A stretch of DNA of 64,000 nt, taken from assembly GCA_965224795.1 (NCBI GenBank), contig CBDDAE010000002.1, forward strand, positions 372,001 through 436,000, in the 5' to 3' direction. The first letter of the stretch is position 1. The number at the start of each line of letters is the position of its first letter. A model generated the notes under the pieces. It was not told the DNA's origin. It ran no database searches and was given only the letters and a program-made list of their open reading frames with translations. Positions 34,858 to 44,350 of this stretch are shown here, one piece after another. Made by a program: the position numbers and the translations under genes. Source of the stretch: NVTR01 sp036480115 (GTDB lineage Bacteria; Pseudomonadota; Alphaproteobacteria; Rhodobacterales; Rhodobacteraceae).

Positions 34858-35535
34858 CTAGCGGTTGTAGTAGGCGGCCAGCCTGCCCGGTTCTACACCC
34901 ATTTTATATAGTAGTAGTGTCCACATGTTGCGCAGCCCACGCCGATACCATCCGTGCTGCTGATAACGCGCCGGGTCCGTGTGAGCGCTTGTCGGCAACA
35001 TCCCTAACCGGCCACGCAATGTTTTTACCATTGCAACGTCCTCCATCAGAGCAATGTCCTGAAAACCACCAGCGCTGTCATAAAGTTTTCGCGATATCAA
35101 CAAGCCCTGATCGCCGTAGGGCAAACCAAGGCGCGAGCGCAGATTTGCCCCGGCTTCAAAAAACCGTGGCCGAAACCCGTTGGCGCGAAATCGCAGCTTA
35201 AAATATCCGGCGTTTACACTGGTTTGAATATGGGCTTGAACCACCGCGGCCCAGCCGGACGACAAGTGGGTGTCAGCGTGCAAAATCAGCATCCAGTCCC
35301 CTGCCGCTGCCAGTGCCCCGCGTTTTAGCTGACCACCTCGCCCAGTCGCACCTGTCACCAGTTTCGCGCCCATTTCATCTGCTATTGTCATGCTCGCATC
35401 GGACGAGCCACCGTCGCTGATGACCAGTTCCCGAACCAGCCCCGATTCAAGCCCTTCCATCAGGCAGGCAAGGGTTGCCGGCAACTGGTCAGCGCTATTC
35501 AACGTAGGTATTACTATAGACAGGGGTGCGGGCAT
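34858..35535 (-). CDS. GT2-family glycosyltransferase (TIGR04283-like)
   Basis: 225 aa. GT-A fold with SIVIPTLNSADQLP, ISDGGSSD and LILHADTHL (donor/metal Asp). GRGGQLKRGALAA is characteristic of the TIGR04283 group, often placed with arsenosugar biosynthesis genes. No ArsM, ArsS or other arsenic gene is in this window, so that role is not supported. Convergent with the ABC transporter. Confidence 0.85.
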   Translation of the reverse strand: MPAPLSIVIPTLNSADQLPATLACLMEGLESGLVRELVISDGGSSDASMTIADEMGAKLVTGATGRGGQLKRGALAAAGDWMLILHADTHLSSGWAAVVQAHIQTSVNAGYFKLRFRANGFRPRFFEAGANLRSRLGLPYGDQGLLISRKLYDSAGGFQDIALMEDVAMVKTLRGRLGMLPTSAHTDPARYQQHGWYRRGLRNMWTLLLYKMGVEPGRLAAYYNR

Positions 35536-35599
35536 CTGGGCCTTTTCGCTTGCGGCTTAGCACCCTATATTGAAGGCTAAACCAAAGGAATGGCAAGCA

Positions 35600-36364
35600 A
35601 TGGGTACATCTGTGGAAAACCGAACGATCTTTGCCATATCTGGCGGCGACCGGGTGAAGTTTTTGCAAGGGCTGGTGACCAACGAAGTGCCGACCACACC
35701 CGAGCAATTGGTTTACGCAGCATTGCTAACACCCCAGGGCAAGTATTTAGCCGATTTTTTCATGTTGGCGAAAGACAGGCGAATACTGATTGATGTGGCT
35801 TCCTCCTTTGCAGATGGTCTGATGGCGCGGCTTTCAATGTATAAGTTGCGTGCAGATGTAGAAATTGAAGCCACCGAGTTTCGTGTTGAATGCGGCCTGC
35901 ATGATGCCCCAAAAGGTGCCCTGCTCGACCCACGCCACAGCGCCCTTGGCTGGCGGTTCTATGGCGGTTCTGGAACGGTCGCTTCAGATGTAGATTGGGA
36001 TGCTATCCACGTGGCCCATTGCATCCCCAGTACCGGCGTTGAGCTGCTTGCCAATGACACTTTCATTCTTGAAGCCGGTTTTGAGCGCCTGAACGGAGTC
36101 GATTTTAAAAAGGGCTGCTATGTTGGCCAGGAAGTCACTGCGCGAATGAAACACAAGACCGAACTGAAAAAGGGATTGGCGGTTGTGTCTATTAGCGAGC
36201 CCGCCCCGATCGGCAGTGAAATCCTGAACGACGGCAGGCTTGCCGGGGTCTTGTTCACGCAATCTGGCAACAAAGCAATCGCCTATCTGCGGTATGCACG
36301 TGCTGGATCGGATATGCTGGCGGGTGGTGCTGGTGTAAGTTTCGAAAAATCTAAACCCTGCTGA
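35600..36364 (+). CDS. ygfZ: YgfZ/GcvT-domain folate-binding protein
   Basis: 254 aa. Glycine-cleavage-T-like fold with the diagnostic KGCYVGQE segment (residue about 178) seen in YgfZ/IBA57. Supports assembly or repair of certain Fe-S enzymes with folate. ATG at 35600 follows AAGGAATGG. Lone gene. Confidence 0.9.
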   Translation: MGTSVENRTIFAISGGDRVKFLQGLVTNEVPTTPEQLVYAALLTPQGKYLADFFMLAKDRRILIDVASSFADGLMARLSMYKLRADVEIEATEFRVECGLHDAPKGALLDPRHSALGWRFYGGSGTVASDVDWDAIHVAHCIPSTGVELLANDTFILEAGFERLNGVDFKKGCYVGQEVTARMKHKTELKKGLAVVSISEPAPIGSEILNDGRLAGVLFTQSGNKAIAYLRYARAGSDMLAGGAGVSFEKSKPC

Positions 36365-36430
36365 CACAACGTTGTCAGGGGGGGTGCGTTATAGCGACCA
36401 GATCAGAAACTCTAATGAAAGGATATTCCA

Positions 36431-36811
36431 ATGAGTTTTGTTCCCAAGGACGCACTGGTCTGGTGCGAAATTCCTACCGCAGATATGGAACGCTCAGTTG
36501 CGTTTTATAATACAGTGATGGATTACGGTCTGAAGATCGACAATAGCGGCCCAAACCCAATGGCTATGTTACCGATCGAGGACATGGCAACTGGCACTGG
36601 CGGTCACATTTATCCCGGCACACCCGCCGGCGACGGAAGCGGTCCAACAATACATCTGGCAGTGCCCGACACGCTGGCAGCCACCGCTAAACGCTGGTCA
36701 GCCGAAGGCGGCACCGTTTTGTCCGAAGCTATCACCATTCCCGGCGGGAGTTTTATCTATGCCACTGACCTTGATGGAAATTCCATCGGGTTGTTTAAGG
36801 CTGCGGGTTAG
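36431..36811 (+). CDS. VOC-family (glyoxalase/bleomycin-like) protein
   Basis: 126 aa with paired beta-alpha-beta-beta-beta modules; CEIPTADMERSVAFYNTV opens the first and YATDLDGNSIGLF closes the second with the final metal-ligand-type acidic region. Substrate unknown. The YafY-like regulator begins three bases later, an operon pair often seen in proteobacteria. Confidence 0.85.
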   Translation: MSFVPKDALVWCEIPTADMERSVAFYNTVMDYGLKIDNSGPNPMAMLPIEDMATGTGGHIYPGTPAGDGSGPTIHLAVPDTLAATAKRWSAEGGTVLSEAITIPGGSFIYATDLDGNSIGLFKAAG

Positions 36812-36813
36812 GA

Positions 36814-37506
36814 ATGCGCCGCGCCGACCGCCTGTTTCAGATTGTACAATATCTGCGTGGCGGTCGGCTGCTGACAGCGGCAACGCTGGCTGAACGGCTG
36901 GAAGTATCTGAACGCACCATCTACCGCGACATCGCTGATTTGATCGGCTCTGGCGTGCCAATTGAAGGCGAGGCGGGGGTCGGCTACCTGATGCGTTCCG
37001 GCTACGACCTGCCACCGCTGATGTTCAATCGAGATGAAATCGTTGCTTTGGTGGCCGGGGCGCGGATGTTGCGCGCTTGGGGCGGCGCATCGATGGCGTT
37101 GGCGGCAGAGGAAGCGCTGATGAAAATTGACGCCGTGCTACCAGACCCGGAACGGGCGCGCGCAAAATCCGTACAGATACATGCCATTCCCATGGGAAAT
37201 ATGACAGATCAGCTGCGGGCGCGGCTGGATGAACTGGAAGCAGCAGTGGATGCCCACGATACCCTGAACATTGACTATGCCGACGCCCAAGCAAAGATAA
37301 CAAACCGAACCATTCGCCCGCTTGGGCTATGGTTCTGGGGCAAAGTTTGGACACTGGCCGCCTGGTGTGAGCTACGGCAGGATTTTCGCATGTTCCGTCT
37401 GGACCGCATGGAAAGCATCACCAAAGCGGGTACGTTTCGTCCTGAAAAAGATAAAACGCTGGCTACGTTTTTCGCCCGCGAGGCATGCCATGGAAGAATG
37501 GAATGA
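36814..37506 (+). CDS. YafY-type HTH-WYL transcriptional regulator
   Basis: 230 aa. N-terminal DeoR-like winged helix (RADRLFQIVQYLRGGRLLTAATLAERLEVSERTIYRDIADL, described by pattern, residues 3-45) and a WYL domain with TIRPLGLWFWGKVWTLAAWCELR. Ligand-responsive repressor; probably controls the adjacent VOC gene. Confidence 0.9.
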   Translation: MRRADRLFQIVQYLRGGRLLTAATLAERLEVSERTIYRDIADLIGSGVPIEGEAGVGYLMRSGYDLPPLMFNRDEIVALVAGARMLRAWGGASMALAAEEALMKIDAVLPDPERARAKSVQIHAIPMGNMTDQLRARLDELEAAVDAHDTLNIDYADAQAKITNRTIRPLGLWFWGKVWTLAAWCELRQDFRMFRLDRMESITKAGTFRPEKDKTLATFFAREACHGRME

Positions 37507-37574
37507 ACTGGTTATACGGACGGCCCTTCACCAAGGGTTTTAAGCAGTCAGCGTATTTTTGAAATTAACCGGGA

Positions 37575-38138
37575 TCAGGCCCGTTCCACGTATTCGCCGA
37601 TTTCGGTGTTCACCACGATATCTTCATCCTGCCCAACAAACGGCGGTACCATGACCTTGATACCATTGTCCAAAGTTGCAGGTTTGAAACTGTTTGCAGC
37701 TGTCTGGCCTTTGACCACAGGCTCAGTTTCCACCACCTTGCAAATGACTTTCTGCGGTAGCGAGGCGGATAGGGCTTCTTCTTCGTGGTATTCGATCTTA
37801 ATTGTCATACCGTCCTGCAAATAAGGCCGTCTTTCCCCCAAAATTTCGGCAGGCAATTCGATCTGCTCATAGGTTTCATTATCCATGAAAACCAACATGC
37901 CGGCATTTTCGTAAAGAAACTGCTGATCTTTTTGTTCCAGGCGCACCTGTTCGACCTTATCGGCAGAACGGAAACGTTCGTTCAGTTTTGAACCATTGCG
38001 AAGGTTACGCAATTCAACCTGGGCAAAGGCCCCACCCTTACCGGGTTTGACATGATCAACCTTAACGGCAGCCCATAACCCCCCGGAATGATCCAGAATG
38101 TTTCCGATACGAATTTCATTTCCGTTGATTTTAGGCAT
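37575..38138 (-). CDS. efp: Elongation factor P
   Basis: 187 aa from the ATG at 38138. KOW-like domain I with K34 in KPGKGGAF (the modified lysine of EpmA-type EF-P), then two OB-fold domains. Relieves ribosome stalling at polyproline. A longer ATG six codons upstream lacks support. Confidence 0.96.
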   Translation of the reverse strand: MPKINGNEIRIGNILDHSGGLWAAVKVDHVKPGKGGAFAQVELRNLRNGSKLNERFRSADKVEQVRLEQKDQQFLYENAGMLVFMDNETYEQIELPAEILGERRPYLQDGMTIKIEYHEEEALSASLPQKVICKVVETEPVVKGQTAANSFKPATLDNGIKVMVPPFVGQDEDIVVNTEIGEYVERA

Positions 38139-38351
38139 GTGGCAACACCATGGCAAAAGGTTGAAAATTTAGTGGCACGACCTATATATGCGCTGTCCCA
38201 CCCTGGCAAGGCAACTATATCATGTGTTTGAAAATGTTCAGCCATGCGTCCGACGCATGGGTGGTATGCAATTCAGATATATCCGAATCGGTAAAGACCT
38301 GTCATAAGAGGGCTAAGCCAGAAAATACAAGAGCAAGAACAAGGAAAACGA

Positions 38352-38672
38352 ATGGCAGATTTTGTAGACAGCACCGCCTTTAACCATGAGCAAGGAACCC
38401 GCGCCCGCAAGCTGTTTGCGGCGGTGGTTTTGGCTGCTCTTGATGATGCGATTGCTGATGATAAAAAGTATGGTAATGGTCCAGAACAGATTGCCCGTTG
38501 GTCGCGCTCTCGCGATGGCCGCGAAGTATTATCCTGCGCCGGGATTGACCCCAATGAACGTGTGGTCTCTGGTTTGATGGAATTCGTATCCAAGGGTGTA
38601 CGTACCTCGGTCGCACTTTCACGCGAAGAAAGTGAACGCCGCAACGCAGCACTACAGGCTGAAGCGGCGTAA
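38352..38672 (+). CDS. DUF6280-like small conserved protein
   Basis: 106 aa, acidic and helical, opening MADFVDSTAFNHEQG. Strong recall of a Rhodobacterales protein family (DUF6280, unsure of number) with SRDGREVLSCAGIDPNERVVSG. No enzymatic motif. Good ribosome site AAGGAAAACGA. Followed by a strong terminator at 38698. Confidence 0.75.
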   Translation: MADFVDSTAFNHEQGTRARKLFAAVVLAALDDAIADDKKYGNGPEQIARWSRSRDGREVLSCAGIDPNERVVSGLMEFVSKGVRTSVALSREESERRNAALQAEAA

Positions 38673-38697
38673 ATTTTCGCTACATACCAATATCTGG

Positions 38698-38724
38698 AAC
38701 GCGCCCCAATTGGGCGCGTTTTTT
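38698..38724 (+). terminator. Rho-independent terminator
   Basis: Nine-base stem AACGCGCCC / GGGCGCGTT, five-base loop, then TTTTTT, 25 bases after the stop of the small conserved gene. Confidence 0.85.
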
Positions 38725-38738
38725 GATTCACTATCCCT

Positions 38739-39308
38739 TTAGAAAATCGCGCCAAAAGCCCCGGTGGCTATGGTTTCGGCGACGGCAACCAACACAATTA
38801 GCACCCGCGACCCTAATCGCTTGAAGCGGCCCAACAACAAAACGGCAAGTGCCAGCGCCAATCCGATTTCAACCTTTGAAACAAATCCAGCGTGAAACCG
38901 ACTGTCCCAGTAGCTGAATGGGCTGATGAAGGTCCAGTTGGATATAGGCCAAAAATGCATGCGGGCATCATGGTTATGTACCGGAAAATCAAATGCCAGG
39001 TGCAAAACCCCTGCCCCGGCAAACGCAATCCATGCCGGACGCCGGGCCCACAAGGCAATTCCCAGGCCAAGCCCCCATAAAACAAAACTATTATCCACGG
39101 CAAACACCTGCTGCCAGCTTGGCGAATAGTAATATTCATTAAAAACAATCTGCGGATTTACCCCCGAGACCATAATTGACCAAGAGGCCATCAAATACAG
39201 CGAGATGTCAGGCGCCAAGGAACCAAGAATCGCAGCTAGCGTTACCCTTTTATGTCCGGGTTTCGCAAATGCTGCCGCGCCAAAAATAAGATGTGCCGGT
39301 GTATTCAC
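38739..39308 (-). CDS. Membrane protein, metal-dependent hydrolase-like
   Basis: 189 aa from a GTG at 39308 (GGGAAATTGG before it); about five hydrophobic segments and LHLAFDFPVHNHDARMHFWP with several His/Asp that could bind metal, as in YdjM/LexA-regulated membrane hydrolases. In databases such proteins are often mislabelled cobalamin biosynthesis CobQ because of their position beside cobQ. Divergent from cobQ. Confidence 0.6.
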   Translation of the reverse strand: MNTPAHLIFGAAAFAKPGHKRVTLAAILGSLAPDISLYLMASWSIMVSGVNPQIVFNEYYYSPSWQQVFAVDNSFVLWGLGLGIALWARRPAWIAFAGAGVLHLAFDFPVHNHDARMHFWPISNWTFISPFSYWDSRFHAGFVSKVEIGLALALAVLLLGRFKRLGSRVLIVLVAVAETIATGAFGAIF

Positions 39309-39373
39309 CCAATTTCCCTTTTTTCTTTTGTCGCCCCAGTCTATTGGCAAACAACTGTAGTTTGCGGGGATAA

Positions 39374-40825
39374 ATGGCTAAGTCAATCATGATCCAGGGC
39401 ACCGGGTCCAATGTCGGTAAATCTATGTTGGTTGCGGGAATTGCCCGGGCTTGTCTGCATAGGGGATTGCGGGTGGCCCCGTTCAAGCCGCAAAATATGT
39501 CAAATAACGCGGCCGTAACAGATGATGGCGGTGAAATTGGCCGTGCGCAGGCCTTGCAGGCGCAGGCCGCCGGGCAACGACCTGTGGTTGATATGAACCC
39601 GGTATTGTTGAAACCCGAAACTGAAACCGGGGCGCAAGTGATTGTGCATGGGCAACGATTTGCCACCCTTAACGCCCGCGACTATGGCCAGATGAAAAAG
39701 CAGCTGATGCCCCATGTCATGGATAGCTTTTCACGGTTAGCACAGGGCGTCGATATTGTGTTGGTTGAGGGCGCTGGCAGCCCTGCCGAAGTCAATTTGC
39801 GCGCCGGTGACATCGCCAATATGGGCTTTGCTCAGGCCGCAGATATCCCGGTTGTATTGACTGGGGACATTGATCGTGGTGGTGTAATTGCCCAGCTAGT
39901 GGGAACCTATGCGGTTCTTACACAGGCCGACCGTGACCGTATTAAGGCGTTTATTATCAATAAATTCCGCGGTGACCCCAGCCTGTTTGATCAAGGTGCA
40001 CAGACCATTGTTGAACATACCAACTGGCAGCAACTTGGGATTTTACCGTGGTTTTCGGATGCATGGAAACTACCGGCGGAAGATATCATGGATATAGCCG
40101 GATCATCTGGCGGACCGATCAAAATTGTGGTGCCCCGGTTGGGCCGAATTGCCAATTTTGATGACCTTGATCCGCTTGCCAGTGAACCCGATGTCAGCCT
40201 TGAAATTATTGAATCCGGTCAACCCTTACCAGGCGATGCTAATCTGGTTTTAATCCCCGGATCAAAATCGACAATTTCCGATCTGAAAGCATTTCGTAAA
40301 AACGGCTGGCATATTGATCTGGCGGCCCATATTCGTCGCGGCGGGCACGTCCTGGGCATTTGTGCAGGGTATCAAATGCTTGGCCAGGAAATTTCTGACC
40401 CGGATGGGGTCGAGGGCAGCTGCGAAACCATTGCGGGCTTGGGTTTTCTGGATGTCAAAACAATCATGTCACCGCAAAAGCAACTGGCCCTGACTAAAGC
40501 CACCTATCTTGAAACCGGGGAGCAGATTTCTGGGTATGAAATTCATATAGGCTCGACAACAGGCATTGATTGCGCTCGGGCCTGGCTATCGGCCAACGGG
40601 CGCGACATTGGCGCTGCAACAGAAAATGGCAGGGTTCGGGGCTGTTATTTACACGGGTTGTTTGCAAATGACGGATTTCGCCGCAGCTACTTGCGCCAGT
40701 TAGGGGCAAAAACCGGGGAACTGGACTATGGTCAATCCGTCGAGGACACTTTAGACAATCTAGCCCAACATATTGAAAAAAATGTAGATATTACAGCTTT
40801 GTTGGAAATTGCAGGACCAGTTTAG
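39374..40825 (+). CDS. cobQ: Cobyric acid synthase
   Basis: 483 aa. Amidates adenosylcobyrinic acid side chains b, d, e, g. N-terminal P-loop-like GTGSNVGKSMLVAGI with DRGGVIAQLVGTY, and a C-terminal glutamine amidotransferase with GHVLGICAGYQMLG (nucleophile Cys). Typical length. Its last codons overlap the convergent PopZ-like gene by four bases. Confidence 0.95.
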   Translation: MAKSIMIQGTGSNVGKSMLVAGIARACLHRGLRVAPFKPQNMSNNAAVTDDGGEIGRAQALQAQAAGQRPVVDMNPVLLKPETETGAQVIVHGQRFATLNARDYGQMKKQLMPHVMDSFSRLAQGVDIVLVEGAGSPAEVNLRAGDIANMGFAQAADIPVVLTGDIDRGGVIAQLVGTYAVLTQADRDRIKAFIINKFRGDPSLFDQGAQTIVEHTNWQQLGILPWFSDAWKLPAEDIMDIAGSSGGPIKIVVPRLGRIANFDDLDPLASEPDVSLEIIESGQPLPGDANLVLIPGSKSTISDLKAFRKNGWHIDLAAHIRRGGHVLGICAGYQMLGQEISDPDGVEGSCETIAGLGFLDVKTIMSPQKQLALTKATYLETGEQISGYEIHIGSTTGIDCARAWLSANGRDIGAATENGRVRGCYLHGLFANDGFRRSYLRQLGAKTGELDYGQSVEDTLDNLAQHIEKNVDITALLEIAGPV

Positions 40826-41733
40826 TCTTGCTTATTTTTCAACTGCTTAACGGCATTTGAAATTTCCTGCTGCATCATTCTGCGAACATTTTTGGTAATG
40901 CTTTCACCCAATTTACCGCGTAATTCCTGGCGAACAACGTCTGTGATCATCGTGCGCAGTGCCTCCACATCCAGAAATACGTCATCCTCATCAGCCATTT
41001 CTGTGCTTCGGCTGGATGAAAATTCCGCCTGTTTTGGTGCGGCCGTTGGTTCTGTTTGTTCGGGCTCAGGCGAGGTATCCGTTGCGGCAACCGGAGGGAT
41101 ACTATCAGACAAAAGATAGGGTTTGGGGTGCGGTTGGTTACTATGGGAAAACACCGGAACTGAATCATTCGGCCTGTCAGATACTGGCGCTGAATCGGTC
41201 GAATTTGAATTATCCACCACCTCAAAAATATGGCGCTTCAGGGGTTGCCCGGCCTCTGGTTCACTACCATCCGGTTCCCAATCACCTTCGTCTTTTCCGA
41301 CTGCTTCTTCCAATTCGGCTATGCGTAACTCCAACGACGGTTCTGGCGTTGCCGTGCCGGGTTTTGGCGAGGCTGACAGCTCATCTTTGACATCCTGGCG
41401 GGCTTCGGCAACACGGGCTAGTTCGGATTTCCAAGCCTGTTCCATGGCTTCAAATTCGGGCGTATGCGATCCTTCGGCTGGATCAACTGAGTTTTCAGTT
41501 GATTTGGCGACTGCCGCAGCAGCAGAAAGAACTTCTGCTAATTCTGAGTTTGGTTCCTGAACGGCAGCCTGTACTTGGTCGTCAGAAGCTTCAATGCGGT
41601 GCGCTGGCGTTAAAATAAACCGGTTATCAGGCTTTGCCATGGGCGCAGGTTTCTTACTGCCTTCCTCTGACACCAAACGGCGAATAGAGGAAAGAACATC
41701 GTCCATCTCAACATGTGTAATAGAATCTGGCAT
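40822..41733 (-). CDS. PopZ-like acidic protein
   Basis: 303 aa. Short conserved N-terminus (DVLSSIRRLVSEEG), a long acidic Pro/Ser-rich middle, and a conserved C-terminal helical region ALRTMITDVVRQELRGKLGES ending in MMQQEISNAVKQL. Same layout and position beside tolC and pcm as Caulobacter popZ, a polar scaffold that anchors ParB and other proteins. Call rests on layout and synteny, not a close match. Confidence 0.55.
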   Translation of the reverse strand: MPDSITHVEMDDVLSSIRRLVSEEGSKKPAPMAKPDNRFILTPAHRIEASDDQVQAAVQEPNSELAEVLSAAAAVAKSTENSVDPAEGSHTPEFEAMEQAWKSELARVAEARQDVKDELSASPKPGTATPEPSLELRIAELEEAVGKDEGDWEPDGSEPEAGQPLKRHIFEVVDNSNSTDSAPVSDRPNDSVPVFSHSNQPHPKPYLLSDSIPPVAATDTSPEPEQTEPTAAPKQAEFSSSRSTEMADEDDVFLDVEALRTMITDVVRQELRGKLGESITKNVRRMMQQEISNAVKQLKNKQD

Positions 41734-41806
41734 TATCAGTTACTTTCGCCCCACGCCAAGGTTTGTATACACCTTGGATGATTCACACAACTAAGGTTGA
41801 GTCTAA

Positions 41807-43165
41807 TTAGTTACTTCCGATGCTTTTTAGCAAACTATCCAGCCGCTTACCCTGATCACTAACACCATAAGAGGGGGCATTTTTAACCGCATTGAAATAC
41901 GCAGCCGGGTCATAGGTTGTGATCCCAAGCCGCAAATGCTCCGCCGTTAACAACCCCATGGCGGCCAGCAGCGAATAAACGGCTACGTAGCGATCGGTTT
42001 GCGCTGATATCTGGGCCGATTCAGCGTCCAGCAATTCTTGCTCTGCATTCAAAACATCCAGTGTCGTGCGCGCGCCAAGCGACGCCTCTTCCTTTACGCC
42101 GCGAAACGCCACCCGAGAGGCACGAATTTGTTGTCCGGTTGCCTCTAGCCCGGCATTGGCCACGGCCAGCCGCGCCCATGCATTGCCAACATTCTGGTCA
42201 ACATTTAGGCCCGTTAATAGCAGGCCGGCACGGGATGCATCCCGCCGGGCCGCTGATTTACGATGCGCCGAAGCTAACGCGCCGCCCTGATATATCGGGC
42301 CGGAAAAAGACAATCCAAAAGAACTGCTTGAATCCCCATCCTGATTGACACCGACATTTGCATTTCCGGTAAGGGACGGTCTGATACCGGCGGCGGCGAT
42401 TGCTACATTAAGATCAGAAATTCGCACATTATGTTTAGACTGGGCTATATCCGGGTGGTTTTGGCGGGCAATACTGCGGGCCGTTTCCAATGAACCGGCT
42501 GTTGCGGGGGGCGATGGTAAGCCGGCCAGGTTTCGCGGATAGTGTCCAACATTGGCCCGGTATTCTTCCCTTGATATCGCCAAATTGCCAAGTGCCGCCG
42601 ATAACGCGCTGTTGGAGCCTGCAAGTCGCGCCTGTGCCAGTGCCACGTCGGTGCGGGTAATTTCGCCCACGTCAAAGCGTTCCTTGGCGGCGCGCAATTC
42701 TTCAGATATCAGACGCACATTGTTTTGGCGCAGCCCGACAATAGAGGTATCGCGCTGCATATTTACATAGGCGCGCACGGCCCCTAGCAGGGCATTTTGT
42801 TCAATGCCAACAAGGGCTTCGCGCAGTGCTAAAACGTTTTCTTCGGCCACCTCAACGCGCAGTTTTGATCGCCCGAAATCAAACAACATCATGTTCGCGC
42901 TTAGTTGCAGATTACTTGTTGTTGCGTCGGTAATTGAAGAATAGTTGGCCCCGATTGCATAGTTGATAACCGGGCGTAAACTGGCAACGGATTGCGCCAC
43001 GTCTTCGTCGGCAGCGCGTAAAAGGGCGCGATTCTGTTCCAAAAGGCCGGAATTTTTATAGGCCGACACAAGCGCATCAGTCAGCGTTTCAGCCCGAACA
43101 GCACCAACCAACCCAAATGAAAGAACAAGGGTTACGAGTGGTAAGATAAAGATACGTCTGGTCAC
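41807..43165 (-). CDS. tolC: TolC-family outer membrane channel
   Basis: 452 aa with signal peptide ending near residue 25. Long amphipathic coiled-coil helices with repeats of the two-fold TolC fold; LGARTTLDVLNAEQELLDAESA is the typical hairpin segment. Forms the outer-membrane duct of type I secretion and RND efflux systems. Located between Pcm and the PopZ-like gene. Confidence 0.93.
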   Translation of the reverse strand: MTRRIFILPLVTLVLSFGLVGAVRAETLTDALVSAYKNSGLLEQNRALLRAADEDVAQSVASLRPVINYAIGANYSSITDATTSNLQLSANMMLFDFGRSKLRVEVAEENVLALREALVGIEQNALLGAVRAYVNMQRDTSIVGLRQNNVRLISEELRAAKERFDVGEITRTDVALAQARLAGSNSALSAALGNLAISREEYRANVGHYPRNLAGLPSPPATAGSLETARSIARQNHPDIAQSKHNVRISDLNVAIAAAGIRPSLTGNANVGVNQDGDSSSSFGLSFSGPIYQGGALASAHRKSAARRDASRAGLLLTGLNVDQNVGNAWARLAVANAGLEATGQQIRASRVAFRGVKEEASLGARTTLDVLNAEQELLDAESAQISAQTDRYVAVYSLLAAMGLLTAEHLRLGITTYDPAAYFNAVKNAPSYGVSDQGKRLDSLLKSIGSN

Positions 43166-43219
43166 AAAAGCCTTCCCATCCGGGTTATCCCCGACAATTC
43201 GCGCTAACCTGATATTGTA

Positions 43220-43873
43220 TTACAGAACAAAGGCGCGTGATTTCGTAAATTCCTTTAAGAGCGGTGCACCCGCATTAAACGAGAACCGCCAATCTATGTG
43301 CCCGCTTAATTTATGCCCAATTCGGCAAATTCCAAGGGCAGCTTCCACAAATATTGCAACCACGCGACCGCCTTCTTTTAACTGGTCAAATAGATGTTGC
43401 GGTAATTCTTCAATGCCACCTTCTATAACAATGACATCGTAAGGTCCGTGTTTTGCAGCCCCTTCTGTCAGCGGGGCTTGAATAACTGCGGCATTGTCAA
43501 AACCGTATTCACCCAATAGGCGCTCTGCATGGGCGGCCATCGCTTCATCTTCTTCCAGCGCAACCACAGCCTCCGATAAACGGGCAATCACGGCGCTGGA
43601 ATAGCCCAGTCCACAACCTACATCCAACACAAGCTCATCCCGTTGAATGTCCGCAGCATCTAGCATTTTGGCCAATGTACGTGGCTCGAGAACAACGCGG
43701 CCGCCGCCTAGATCTATACTTTTTCCTATATAGGCTGTCTCGCGCTTGTCATTTGGTACAAACGCTTCGCGTGGCACAGTCAGCATGGCCTTAATAATAG
43801 GATATTTAGTCACATCTGAAGGCCTTACCTGGGTGTCGACCATCGTAGTTCTGCGGGCAGCGTAGTCGGCCAT
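43220..43873 (-). CDS. pcm: Protein-L-isoaspartate O-methyltransferase
   Basis: 217 aa. SAM-binding VLDVGCGLGYSSAVIARL (motif I), preceded by the PCMT segment REAFVPNDKRE and GRVVLEPRTLAKML. Methylates isoaspartyl residues in damaged proteins (or acts on other substrates in this branch). First gene of the pcm-tolC-PopZ-like row. Confidence 0.9.
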   Translation of the reverse strand: MADYAARRTTMVDTQVRPSDVTKYPIIKAMLTVPREAFVPNDKRETAYIGKSIDLGGGRVVLEPRTLAKMLDAADIQRDELVLDVGCGLGYSSAVIARLSEAVVALEEDEAMAAHAERLLGEYGFDNAAVIQAPLTEGAAKHGPYDVIVIEGGIEELPQHLFDQLKEGGRVVAIFVEAALGICRIGHKLSGHIDWRFSFNAGAPLLKEFTKSRAFVL

Positions 43874-44119
43874 TGGTCTTACCCTTGCTTTGCGGAATCA
43901 ATCGGGGAATTCTGGCACAGAAAACCTTGTCGGGCAACCGAAGCTAAGTGAAAAAACCTTTTATGGCTTGGTTGTAACTGAACAATTCTAAACACCATTC
44001 CCGCAATCAGATTTAACAAACCTACCGCGCGTAAAACCCTGCTGCCCGACTTAATAACAACCGCCCGCCAGAGCGCTTGCACCAAACCAATTCATGTAAT
44101 AAACCGCGCCTTGGCTTCG

Positions 44120-44193
44120 GGCGAGTTGGCGGAGTGGTTACGCAGCGGATTGCAAATCCGTGTACACCGGTTCGATTCCGGTACTCGCCTCCA
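44120..44193 (+). tRNA. tRNA-Cys (GCA anticodon)
   Basis: 74 nt including CCA. Acceptor GGCGAGT / ACTCGCC, anticodon loop TTGCAAA, T-arm GGTTCGATTCC. Confidence 0.96.
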
Positions 44194-44350
44194 GTTCCCA
44201 TAAATTTTCAACCTTTTTCCAGCTTTTGAACCCAAGGATTCTTACTGCGTCATCGTGTCCAACTCTGAGGTATGGAAATATTCAATAACCTGCATATATG
44301 AATGCTGAAACAACATGTGCCGCGGCGCAGTCATTATAAGGAACCAGTCA

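Noticed and set aside
34858..35535. Arsenosugar biosynthesis operon
   Set aside because: Only the glycosyltransferase is present; no ArsM or ArsS gene is in the window.
36365..36430. Hairpin CTGAC ... GTCAG after ygfZ as a terminator
   Set aside because: Stem of only five bases and no T-run on the expected strand.
39308..39374. Cobalamin riboswitch before cobQ
   Set aside because: The gap to the divergent gene is 65 bases, too short for a B12 riboswitch, and no B12-box sequence is visible.
43879..44085. 68-codon minus-strand open frame before the tRNA-Cys gene
   Set aside because: No ribosome site, basic composition with no motif, lies in a gap that is better explained as leader sequence.
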